Source: Cylindrobasidium torrendii FP15055 ss-10
Lineage: Eukaryota; Basidiomycota; Agaricomycetes; Agaricales; Physalacriaceae
Direction of reading: 5' to 3'
Length of the DNA stretch: 19,940 nt
NCBI GenBank assembly: GCA_000934385.1
Contig: KN880794.1
Location: 1 to 19,940 of the forward strand
Each line of letters begins with the position of its first letter. The first letter of the stretch is position 1. Positions 8,049-17,594 of the stretch are shown here, one piece after another. A model generated the notes under the pieces. The model ran no database searches. It was not told the origin of the DNA and saw nothing but the letters and a program-made list of their open reading frames with translations. The position numbers and the translations under genes are program-made.

Positions 8049-10309
8049 CTACAAATGAGAATGGCCGGAGAATAGGGTGCCTTTGCCTTTGTCTGTTGGG
8101 GTGGCCGGTCTGTCCGCGTCCGCATCCACATTCACTGCCTCCCATATCCGTACGTTATGGTCGTCTGAGCACGATGCGAGCATGTTAGGCTTGCACGGAT
8201 TCCACGCAACAGCATTCACACTGCCATCTCCGTGGCCAGACAGAGCCTCGAGCAGGCAGCCCGTATCGCGATGCCACACATACACTTTTCCGTCTACGAT
8301 GAATGTGGGTTAGGAGGACTTAACGTGAAGAGGTGCAGAGGACGTGCCTTCACTTCCACTGACAATGAATGTCCCGTCAACACCGCCAAAACAGCTCCGA
8401 ATAACGTGAACGCCTTGCTTTTGACCAATGAATTTGCGTGCAACATTGCTCTGATCGAGGTCCCAAAGAAGAAGCTCGTCCGGTGCATGATTGATGAGCG
8501 CGTATTGCGAGTTGGATGATACCTTGACACTGGTCATTTGTCCCTTCATGAGTTGTGCTCTGTGGGAACATTAGGCTGCAAGACATACAGGGAGAAAGGT
8601 GCGTACGTTTCTGCTTGCCTTGTGGCAAGAGAGTAGACAACAAGCCAGTTCTCTGTTTCCTCTTGCGCTGTATTGGAGGGCGTTGAGTTGGGTGCTTGGC
8701 GCATGCCACTACCAGTGCCGTTCGTCACGGCGGTGGACTGCATGCCAACAGTCACGACCCGCCCTAGATCTGGTGCTACCGCCAGGCCCGTTATTCGAAT
8801 GGCTGCCATATCCCACGTTCTGACCTCACGCCCTTCAGAGTCCCACTCAATGATCCTCTTGTCCAGCCCCCCAGAGAGGAACCTACTCCCATCCGGGAAC
8901 CATGCCACAGATGTAACCGGGTCTGTGTGTTTGTCCAGCGTTCGTTGACAAACGCCCGTTCTTGTATTCCAAATCTTCATCACGTTTTCCGCGCTGGTTA
9001 TGAGTACGCTGTCGTCGGGTGACCACGATAGGACGCCGACGGGGTAGTCGTGGTCACGCAATACCTGGTGTGTCGTCCATTTTCTCGTCGACGGCTCAAG
9101 CTCTGGGCCAATCTTCCATATTATCGCAGTCTTGTCGCTACTAGCGCTCGCTAGATACGATCCATCGTGACTCCATTCGACATTCCAGACCTCGTCGGTA
9201 TGTCCCTTGAGAATTGTGGTTGTAGTTCGGGGGAATGATGTGGGATCGCAGTGGTGGTCACTGTATAACGGGAAATCAAGGACGGCGGAGGGTAGACTGT
9301 GATATAGGCATTGTTGTCGTTGATACAGTCTTGATTGTTGTATGAGAGAAGCCATGCGCTGCTCAGGGAGCATGACAGAGGCGGGGATATAGTTATGGAG
9401 TTGGGTTAGAAGTTGTTGGCGTGAGCGACTGGCCGCGCCGTCCCAATTGGCCCGATGTCGAAGGTCTTCGGGTTCAGAGCACATTATCAAACTATAACCA
9501 CGTTAACTTGGAGAGGAATCGATAAGTCCTGCGCGACGCACCTTGATAGTGCATGCAATTGCTCAGTCTCAACACCAAGTGGGGCTAGTTGATTCCGTAG
9601 AACGTATAATGCATCGGTAGTCTTCCCAGATTCGAGCATTTCCAGATATTTCTGGCGATATATAAGAAATTTCGCATCCTAGATAATGCTCAGCGTAGGT
9701 CCATGCAGCCAGGTTATAGTCACGCACCATAAGCCCATCCGTGTCGCTGACGTTCATTCTTTCGAGTGCTGCTTCAGCCGTCGACCACATCCCGCTCAAT
9801 ATGGATTCACGGAAGTGCGCCACATCTGGTGCCTCCAGAGAGTAGCCTGACTCCTGCTCGAGCACATTTGCTGTATGCCTACAGCTTTGTTAGTTTAGCC
9901 AAAGCGCGAGAGATAACATTACGCACGTATATCCAACGTCCCGCAGGCTCTGGAGGATGAGTCGGACGTACTCCTCGCGGTCAATGTTCATATCCTCGTA
10001 AAGCAGCGTTCCAGGGATGACGACTCGTGCGACCTTGCTACTACCCTTCTGCACGCCGTTGTGGCCATTAGTGGCCATTATTCCGTTATTGTGACCGTTG
10101 GTGAAACCGTCTAAGCTCGATGATGATGGCCCCGCTGTCGAGGACGATCCCAAGGTCGTCGGGTCCGCCGATGAGTGATTATGACCATTTCCGTCTGGTA
10201 CGCGCATGATATCTCCTGTGATTCTTTGTCGCTTCCTCGGTCGTGGGCTGTCACTGTCTATTGGCAAGTGAGTTGGGCGCAGTGGCATGGCAGCACTGTT
10301 GCTGAGCAT
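8049..10309 (-). CDS. GID7: WDR26/Gid7-type LisH-CTLH-WD40 protein
   Basis: Exons (minus strand) are 9927-10309, 9728-9878, 9542-9678, 8607-9491, 8348-8559 and 8049-8293; phases close to 670 aa. Order: a disordered N-terminus with PRPRKRQR and Asn-Gly-His runs; LisH/CTLH (about 108-215: REEYVRLILQSLRDVGYTHT, LEQESGYSLE, FLIYRQKYLEMLESGKTTDA, LRNQLAPLGVETEQLHALS); then SSLIMCSEPEDLRHRANWDG; then WD40 repeats from about 300 (HTDEVWNVEWSHDGSYLASA, DKTAIIWKI, HTDPVTSVAWFPDGSRF, GSVNAVAWNPCKPNMLASCS). This order is that of WDR26/Gid7, a scaffold subunit of the GID/CTLH ubiquitin ligase that in yeast degrades gluconeogenic enzymes. Intron 5 is GC-AG; the only junction giving SGSEDGKVYVWH starts with GC. 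The start is uncertain: 10309 is the first in-frame ATG, but the frame stays open to about 10555 with no ATG, so an upstream exon may exist. Confidence 0.9.
8294..8347 (-). other. GC-AG intron in WDR26/Gid7 gene
   Basis: A 54-nt intron with donor AAG|GCACGT and acceptor ATCGTAG. Joining GAA G to AC GGA AAA restores the WD40 strand SGSEDGKVYVWHRDTG. The nearby GT (GTCCTC, 4 nt further on) would shift the frame, so the GC donor is preferred. Confidence 0.75.
10061..10080 (-). repeat. 10-bp exact tandem duplication in coding exon
   Basis: GTGGCCATTA occurs twice back to back inside exon 1 of the WDR26-like gene, in the Asn/Gly/His-rich linker. The unit is not a multiple of three, so the two copies encode different residues while the frame stays open. 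Confidence 0.7.
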
Positions 10310-12651
10310 ACCAAGTGGGGAAGCTTCTCTACGGGCTGGGATGAGGCCGGCTGCGTCGCTGAGCGCTGTCGGCGTAGATGTTCTTCTATCCGTCGGGACT
10401 GTTGCTGTCGTCGGCGTCGACCGCTGCGCCGCCGAATTCAATGCGTCCCGCGGATGGACTCTGGCAGTGTTGGTAATGGAATCAATGATGAGCGAATCGT
10501 GTAAGCTTTGCTTGTGTTTCTCCGGGCTCGCGGCGGGTCAGACGGCTGCGACTGCACGTTCTTGGGCACAAATGTTGTGGTAAATGGTAAATGTACGTCT
10601 CAAAGATTCAATCACTTCGCCTTGCCACCTCGTGTCTTTTCACACGCGCGTCAAGGCATCCATAATCTTGATAAAGGCTTCAGAGAAGTATGGTACAAAC
10701 CCTTGCAGATTTACACTACAATGCAGGGAACTACTGATATACGGTGGGAAACAGTACTTTGTCAACTGAACGTGCGCAGACGTAACAACTAAACGCACCG
10801 GTGCGCTGTGCTACTACATAGAACGATACATAATGTGATCGCTTCGAGTGCTAGGAGAAGCCAGCAAGGACAAGCACACTACGACTCCTGAAGGAAAGCT
10901 ATAAGTCAAGCAGCAGTGCATCCTCAATCTTTCCCGTCGTTCTCACTGCTATAGGCATTGATCGACGGATGGAAACAATGGGTGAAATGGCGCCGAGGTT
11001 GCCATTGACCCCGTGATCACGAACGTTAACAAGGAGCTGGAGTTTGCCAGGTGCTGCATATTATTGCAGCGATTCTGAGTGAATGTCAATGAAATTGCTC
11101 ACGGAAATGCCTCGCACGTAGTGCAAAGGTGGTATCATGGTTTGTCTTGCAGCACAAACAGCGCCGCAACGCTATGAAATCGGGATGGAAGCGGCTCGCT
11201 TTGGGATTTATGGACCACCAACAGACTCTGGAGGCACGTTATCCACCAGTGGTTCCGTTAACTGGTCAGGCCGAGGCCTACTCACGCGAACTCTCGCACC
11301 AAAGCCTGACCCGTTTTCTCAACTCGACTGAATCTGACGACTGCCTGTATTGTACCAGGCAGTACCAGGCCCGCCGCCAAGCCACAGATAGGGTTGGATG
11401 GACGGACGCCCAGAACTTGAGCTAGGAGCTGGATGAACGGGTACGGAATGCGGGGTAGTGCAGAATCCCTGGAGCGTGAAGAGACTACGACCGTTGGTGC
11501 ACTGCTTTGATCTGCTACTTACTAAGCACAATGGGAAACTTCGCTTCTCTAGATCTACATAAGGTTATCCAAGGAACACCATAGACAAGCACATATACCA
11601 AACAAGTCGTCAAAACGAGGACGTAGCACGAATAGCCGGCCTGCCGGAATTAGACGGATGAAACAAAAAAAAATGTAGAATAATTCCTGAAAATGTGACA
11701 GGCAAATTTGTCGAATGAGTCGGTCGTCGGCCGCAAGCCGAAAGCGCGCGTGACAGCTGTCTCCCGATTCTCGATGGCACACAACAATCGAGATTTGAGT
11801 ATTTCCCCGCCCCCGGTGACCGGTGCGGTTGCGATGACGCGACTGGACGCGTCCTTTGTGCAAATTCACGCGTCGTCCGTGCTTACTGTAAAGGCAGGCA
11901 AAGCTTTCCTGGCTCTGGCAGTGGCTAACAAGAGAAAGTGCAAACTCTGGACTCGGTTGCGTTCATCTTGTGACTATACCGTGTCGTGAGTATCAGGAAC
12001 ACGTCTTGGACGCGCCGGTCTGGATTCCGCATTCCGCATTGCGCAGGGCGTCACCAATGATTCATAGCCCTTGTAGAAATGCGAAGTCCTTTGTTGCGAG
12101 GCTGACAACCGGATAATTTTTTTCGGCCTCGATCCAGTGCCGTCCCCGCCCCACGTTTGCACTCATACCTCCGTCCATCGAATCACCATCTGGATTTTTT
12201 CAGAAAAAATTCAAACGTGCTCACCGAGATTCTCAGGACTGGAAGCTGGTTCCCCCGTACACGTATGACCTAGTCTTTGTACAACAGTTTAGATTGGTGT
12301 ATAGCCGAGCAATACTGTAGTGTGGCAAGTTGAAGTCCCAAATGAATAACAGTGATTTTGCTTGTGTATGCTGAGTTAAATGTGTGTGCGATGGGGTCGA
12401 GGGGAGGTATATGGCAACGATGATGAGTGAGGCAATACGCTAGTGCTAGTGAGGTATCATAACGGAAGGTGGGATGAGAAGGGATGCTGAGTAGAATAAG
12501 GCCATGATAATCCTGAGGAAAGAGTATGCCGCGGAACAGGATAGCAATGCAGGGACAAGATTTGCGATTGAGAAAAAATGGTCGAGTTGAGCGTGTTGCG
12601 ATGTGCAACTTTTGCGTGTCATGGAGGACGTGAATCGAGAAGCATAGGCAC
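10310..12651. other. Gene-poor interval (2.3 kb)
   Basis: Lies between the WDR26-like start (-) and the Ecl1-type stop (-). It should include the WDR26-like promoter and 5' UTR (right of 10309) and the Ecl1-type 3' UTR (left of 12652). No open frame shows a domain or splices into a recognisable protein. The longest ATG frame (12270-12800, minus) overlaps the Ecl1-type exon out of frame. Visible structure is limited to a small stem (ACTGCCTG/CAGGCAGT, 11340-11363) and a T6-CAG-A6 tract (12195-12209). Confidence 0.5.
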
Positions 12652-13903
12652 TCATCGTTGCCGCGACGTTGTCCTTTCTCGATGTAGTAATCCACTTCGG
12701 CCATGACCATATCCTGGAGCATCCGGTCCTCGCACACCATCCATCTCCTCAGCACGCAAGCGGCCCCGACGTTCAGCCGTTGTCTCGCGGGCATGTCCAA
12801 AAGCGCCTGAATCGTCCATCCTGGCTATTGGAGAGCTATTCCGCCTTACGGTGGCACGACCACGATTGGCATCAAAGGTTTTGTCGAGCAGGGGAGATGT
12901 CGGTCCACGTTTCTCAAGACGTGGCCTGGGTGGAAGCATCATGCTGCTAATGGCATCTTCGAGGTCTCGACGCGTCGGCGAAGGAGACGACGATGTGGGT
13001 GATGGTGCTCCTGGATGCGAAGCCAGCCGACGACCGCGGTGGAGAAAAGGCGGGATGCTGGTGCTGATGCCAGAAAGCGGCCTGGGTGTTGGTGGCGAGT
13101 GACGAGCAATGGTCTGACCAGACGAAGTTGACACTGTCGGAGAGCCCTTTTTGGAAGCGTCACAAGGTTGCGCTGATGTGGAAATTTGGAGAAGGGAAAA
13201 GTAGTTGGGAAGGGAGGCACGATTGCGCGCGCGTTTGGCTTTTGTGATTGTGTCGAAATGCTGTTCGGGAGCGGATTGAGGGGACATATGCTCGGCGCAA
13301 TCATCATCATCTTGAGATACTGCCTCAGACTCGCTCTGAGATGGACCGTCGTCGTCGGAGAATGAGAGCGGGGGAGGCGAGCTGGACAATCCTCGTTGGT
13401 GTGGACGCGGGACAGTAGAGCGCATGTTGAGCCCGGATGGCTGGCGTGTGTAGGATAGCGGACGCGATTTAGCGCACAAAGGAAGTGTGCTAGGCTTGGA
13501 CGATGGCTCAAGCCCTATGGACTCGGTGTCGACGTCGCTGGCAGCGGTTCCCACAAAGGAGTCGTCTTGGTCTTCATCGTCACTATCCCACATGGACGAG
13601 GTTGATGATGCAGAAGACGAGCCGGAATGGCGGTGCCGGTATCCGCGGAGAGCAGAGCCGAGTGTGGATGGGACAAGCGACGGAACGTCGCCGCCCACAG
13701 CGTATTCGAGGTGTGGGGAAGAAAGGGCGCTGCTGGCGGATGAAATGCATGGTGAGGACGCATCTTGATCCTGGCATTCTTGGCTGCAGTAGGCACTATA
13801 AGAAAAAGAAAATGAGGCGTGTTGCAAGCGCTGTATGACTGAGCACGTACCCGCCGTCCTCCAAAAGTTTTCCACAAGTCCAGCAAATCTCTTCGTTGAA
13901 CAT
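12652..13903 (-). CDS. Ecl1-type zinc-binding protein (lifespan regulator family)
   Basis: Exons (minus strand) are 13851-13903 and 12652-13795; one 55-nt intron (GTACGT...TTTCTTATAG), 398 aa. Splicing completes the zinc motif at the extreme N-terminus: EEICWTCGKLLEDGGAYCSQ followed by ECQDQD, with C7, C10, C21 and C25 (CxxC-x10-CxxxC). This matches the ECL1/2/3 family, whose yeast members extend chronological lifespan and respond to nutrient starvation. The remaining 370 residues are disordered: Ser-rich, an acidic run (DSDDEDQDD), RARNRASLPNYFSLLQIS, SP/TP sites, TVRRNSSP, and a C-terminal block RRGRLRAEEMDG ... APGYGHGRSGLLHRER that I recall only from basidiomycete homologues. Start: the open frame extends further upstream but without an ATG, and 13903 is the only suitable one. 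The biochemical role is inferred from the zinc motif alone. Confidence 0.8.
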
Positions 13904-14012
13904 ATTGCTTCGATAGGGCGGCGCAAGAGACGCGCGACAGATGATGGCGTTGGCAGTCGTTGGTAGGCTGGGTGGACGGGATAGAGGACACAAGGCCGCG
14001 ATCTTTCGTCAC

Positions 14013-14020
14013 TTTATATA
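14013..14020 (-). promoter_or_regulatory. TATA box of Ecl1-type gene
   Basis: TATATAAA on the minus strand, about 110 bp upstream of the ATG at 13903. Spacing and sequence fit a core promoter with a short 5' UTR. Confidence 0.5.
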
Positions 14021-15269
14021 CCGGCCGAGAAAAACTCGAAGCCGAGTCAGGAAACCGGTGCTGTCACAACGCCATTTAATTTTGTGACAGTATCGCAATT
14101 ACCCTTTTTCGGACGTTGAATCGAGATCCTCCAGCCATCCAGATGGTGCCGACGACGAAATTCATGTCCCTTTTCTGGATGATTGTACCGCAGCTTTTGC
14201 GAGGCAACATAGACTGTGCGATATTTCAACTCTGAGGCATTCCCAATCCTCGACTCTGGCTCGCTTACGTGGTTCTCTGTGCCCCTTCGCAGTCTGATGA
14301 CGTGCCTCCTATAATTTAGGTTGAGCGTCGAACGTGTGAACCATTGGACGACCTTGAGTCCTTGACCACGTTTCCCTTGTCCCTCGAGCGAACCAGACCT
14401 CGTGTACTCCCCCTTCGACGATGGTCAGGTGCGTGCGCCAACTGCCTGCAAACCGGCAGTCCCACTCCTCGACCAGCATTCTTTCGAATCCAATTCTATC
14501 TCGAAATTTATTTAATATCCGCCGCACACAACGCTGTGACAAGGTGAACCTCTCCAGTCCTCCTCTTGTATCTTGTTTCCGATGTCAGACTTGTTCCGAT
14601 TACAGGCAAGTCGTGCAAAATGAGGCCTTCAGAATCGCGTAGCGTGCGATCAAATATCGCGACATTCTGCTCTCATATCCCCGCTCGCCGCCTCCGATTT
14701 GATCATAGTCTCGCAATTTGCCTCTCTCTGTAATGCAGCTGCCGCAATCATTCCTGCGGTAGTGTTCAATACACCCTCTTTTTATTATGTGCGCGCATTC
14801 TCACAGCTCCAGCTTCCGTCATCCAATCGCTTGTACGAGTAGTAGCTGGAGTTGATGAATCGAAGCTTTGCGACGATCATCTAGACTCCTGGCTTGCTCA
14901 CCCCCTACTTCCATATATAATGAACCAAGTATATACATGGGTTGCATGCTCGCAACCAGCTCACTCCCCCATTACGCTTGGATCTCATTGTTCTCCTAAT
15001 GGGGGCACGACCGCACCTATTTGAGCCAGACCAATACTAGGTGATCGTTTGTTTGTATCCCCCGAAGCTTGGGCAGGATTACGGAACAATGGGTGTGACT
15101 GCGCGACTCGTAACAACAGCACAATAGTGCAACGACGATTTGCGGGACTCGGACGCGATTGGCAAGAGCTTCGACCGAGCTGCGACTACTTACACATCGC
15201 ACTTAGCTTTCCTTTGTCCGTCCCGCGGTCTGGACATATCCTGGAGATTTACTGTGGGTTCACATTTGT

Positions 15270-15402
15270 TGCAGCAAAGCGTTGCGCTGACGACCGAAGG
15301 GCACAAAATCTCGTTCGAGATGGTCCCCGCGACGGGGCAAACATAGATCGGCATGTGCCGATGACAAGGACCGAGGCCTATTCTGTAATACGCTTTGCTG
15401 CA
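15270..15402. other. Cloverleaf-like nested inverted-repeat structure
   Basis: A 13-bp perfect inverted repeat, TGCAGCAAAGCGT (15270-15282) and ACGCTTTGCTGCA (15390-15402), encloses three further dyads in a row: ATCTCGTTCGAGAT (15308-15321), CCCCGCGACGGGG (15325-15337) and ATCGGCATGTGCCGAT (15347-15362). As RNA this would fold as a closing stem with three hairpins (stems about 5, 5 and 6 bp; loops GUUC, CGA, AUGU). As DNA it could form a cruciform or bind dimeric proteins. No coding gene overlaps convincingly and the strand is undetermined. It is too large for a tRNA and lacks a TPsiC-type GTTCGANTC. The structure is seen directly; function is unknown. Confidence 0.45.
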
Positions 15403-15931
15403 CCTCAATAAGCGTGGGATGGATTCTCATAGTTCCTGACTATCCGCTCTGGCAAACTCCAGCGACGCCGCCGCGAATTCGCGATTCGATGTTGTGCGCT
15501 GCGGTATGATGCCGGTACATACACGGCAATCCCGATTCACTTCAGACGCCCCCCACATTTGCAGATCGAAGTAAAATCCAAGGCCAAGCGCCCCAAACCA
15601 GACCGAGCCATGGCTAGACTGAGGAACGAGTAGTAGGGTGGAATAAAAAACCTGGGCCGTCTCCGCTTCAGTTCCGCATTTGAAGTTACTGCGACTAAAG
15701 TTACCTTGAGTCGACCTCTTGACGTTGACCCTGACGCTGTAATGCATTGTACGAACGCTGTGAGCCGCTCCGCTCACGTTCAATCCCCGCACGTGCGCTC
15801 TCTGTCACACGCATCTTAACTGGGAAGTTTCCCATTGTGTACCGCTGCCAATTTCCGTTGAAGTGGGCTGGATATGTGACCCCAAGCTATGTAAGGCATG
15901 GCAAAAAAGCTGATCTAGGCCCATGTCCACC

Positions 15932-16081
15932 TCAGCACCACTTGCATGAATCCTCATCATCGGAGACGGAGGTCTTGGTGTACGAAGCGACGAGCGAGCC
16001 ACGAGCCATGCTCTTGCGTCGTGCATGGAACGTTGTGCTCTCGTCGGTCGGGGCGTTCGTTTTGCCTGTAAGGGATTCCAT
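15932..16081 (-). CDS. Small hypothetical ORF, 49 aa
   Basis: An ATG-initiated minus-strand frame of 49 codons. About 70% of third positions are G or C, which is coding-like. The product is hydrophilic: a Lys/Thr-rich start, a basic stretch HARRKSMARG, then SVSDDEDS and a terminal Cys-Lys-Trp-Cys. The C-x-x-C end recalls CaaX-terminated mating pheromone precursors of similar size, but Lys-Trp is not an aliphatic pair, so that reading is weak. It could also be one exon of an unrecognised gene or chance. Confidence 0.2.
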   Translation of the reverse strand: MESLTGKTNAPTDESTTFHARRKSMARGSLVASYTKTSVSDDEDSCKWC

Positions 16082-17529
16082 TCATGACCACGAAGAGCGA
16101 ACGCGATGAATTATCAAACCATAGCCAGCTTGCTACACCATATTGTGGGGGATCGCGCACGAATGTGACCTAGAATGATGGATCGGTAGTACTACAGTTT
16201 TAGTGGTATTTATTACTGGGTAGAATTTACTGTGGCGGTCCTCGGGCTCTTCAGAAGTTCAGAAACCGAGGGCACAGTAATGAGTCACTTCTTGATCTAG
16301 TATAATGGAACGAGAGCGTTTGCCATTCTTGTAGCGGCTTTCGCATGTGCCATTGTTGGGGTATTTGACTTGCAGGCTTTATCGGTAAATTGTTGAAAGC
16401 ATGTACCCAAAGCTCGAGTGTTCGCGACTTGGATATAGCATTGGTAAAAACCTAATCATTGGCTTTTTAACGTTTGATTTGTAGTATGCCCGACCAGCCT
16501 TGATTTTCTTGGTTTGATGTGCGAAGAAGACTACCAAGCGCCAAGAGGTTGAGCTGTAGCGGGGAAGCGTAGACTGCGCCCTATCCGTCGATTCAGTACT
16601 TCCATTACTACTATGACCCCATATAGAGTCTCCTCTTGCTTCCTCGAAGTACGAACTGCCATGACATGAGTCACAACCAGTTAAGAATCGTTTGGGTCAC
16701 GGTGGCACAGAGCCAAATAAATCGTGTTATCAAGCTTGTTTTAGCGTGTACCGTCCCAGAAGTGCTCATCGTCAGTAGCATTCATGTAGGCGACGCCTCG
16801 CAGGTCCCTCGCAGTGGAGGTGCCATCGGTCTTGCCGGTGATCAACAATTAATTGAACCAGTGATCAGTGCCACTCGGATGTCCCATCAGAACTGCCGGC
16901 CGAAATTACAGTAACCCGTTTGAGGTTGATAGCGTCATGCTGGAAGTACGAGGCTCTTTGAGCTCCTGTTCAAGTATCATAACAGTATGTACACGCTGAG
17001 ATGCATCTAAGGCCTGAAGCTAGGCCTGAGGCAAGTTTCGAAGATGTGGCACCTTTGCGCCGTGCCCATGCTTTCGAGCGGGTACTCGCCTAAGATATCC
17101 CAAAAGTATGGTGTTGATATCTCTAAAATGAGCATGTGGCAGTTTCTGAATCGGAGACCGCATCCTCGTCGTGTACCTAGTACGCTGATAGAAATGAACC
17201 TATCACTGGCACCCTGCAAGCAATTTCCATCACAACCCATGCCAGATGCACAGGCAGCTTTCAGATAGTCTTACATACGGTATAGTGGAGCCTCCTCAAA
17301 TTACGAGCGCAATTACTACCACCAGGGCTATGGATCAGATGTAGCCGGCTTAGAGCACCAGTGGGCGTGGCGGCTGGCTACACATTTGTTCGGCAACGTT
17401 TGCTAGACTCGAAATCAGCCACAATTTTTTACATGGACTCAGCAGTAGTAATAATACTAGATTTCATGTAGCCCAACGTTGCGACAACCTTTGCTAAAGC
17501 CAAGATTCCAAGTCCGCATTTGGAAATTG

Positions 17530-17566
17530 ACGCGCACGCGATCGCCGCACGCGCTCTTCGCGATCG
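17530..17566 (+). promoter_or_regulatory. ACGCG / CGCGATCG cluster upstream of dynamin gene
   Basis: Three ACGCG cores (17530-17534, 17536-17540, 17549-17553) and two copies of CGCGATCG (17537-17544, 17559-17566; 22 bp apart, about two helical turns) sit 30-65 bp before the ATG. ACGCG is the core of the MBF (MluI cell-cycle box) element in yeasts. This suggests, without proving, a G1/S-regulated or GC-rich core promoter. Confidence 0.4.
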
Positions 17567-17594
17567 GGCCACTGCCACTTTGTTTTGATCCACC

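Larger units (their letters stand above)
13904..17594. other. Gene-poor interval (3.7 kb)
   Basis: Lies between the Ecl1-type gene (-) and the dynamin gene (+), so both promoters fall here. No recognisable protein could be assembled on either strand. It contains the Ecl1-type TATA box, a stem CTGTCACAA/TTGTGACAG (14061-14090), the nested inverted-repeat structure at 15270-15402, a 49-codon minus-strand ORF (15932-16081), coding-like scraps around 16750-17093 and an ACGCG-rich block just before the dynamin ATG. A diverged or non-coding gene cannot be excluded. Confidence 0.5.

Noticed and set aside
9679..9727. Apparent frameshift in the WDR26-like gene between TDGLM and FLIYRQKYLE
   Set aside because: Explained by a normal 49-nt intron (GTGCGT...TATCTAG) joining GLM to DAKFLIYR in frame.
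11340..11363. Stem ACTGCCTG / CAGGCAGT with 8-nt loop
   Set aside because: 8-bp arms are chance-level in 20 kb.
12270..12800. 176-codon ATG frame on the minus strand with GC-rich third positions
   Set aside because: It overlaps the Ecl1-type exon out of frame and runs into the 3' UTR. The Ecl1 frame there has family-like motifs (TVRRNSSP, GYGHGRSGLLHRER), so this is taken as a shadow.
14061..14090. Stem CTGTCACAA / TTGTGACAG with 12-nt loop upstream of the Ecl1-type gene
   Set aside because: 9-bp arms with loops up to 20 nt are expected once or twice per 20 kb by chance; no supporting context beyond location.
15472..15483. CGCGAATTCGCG palindrome (same as the Dickerson dodecamer)
   Set aside because: About five 12-bp palindromes are expected by chance in a window of this size.
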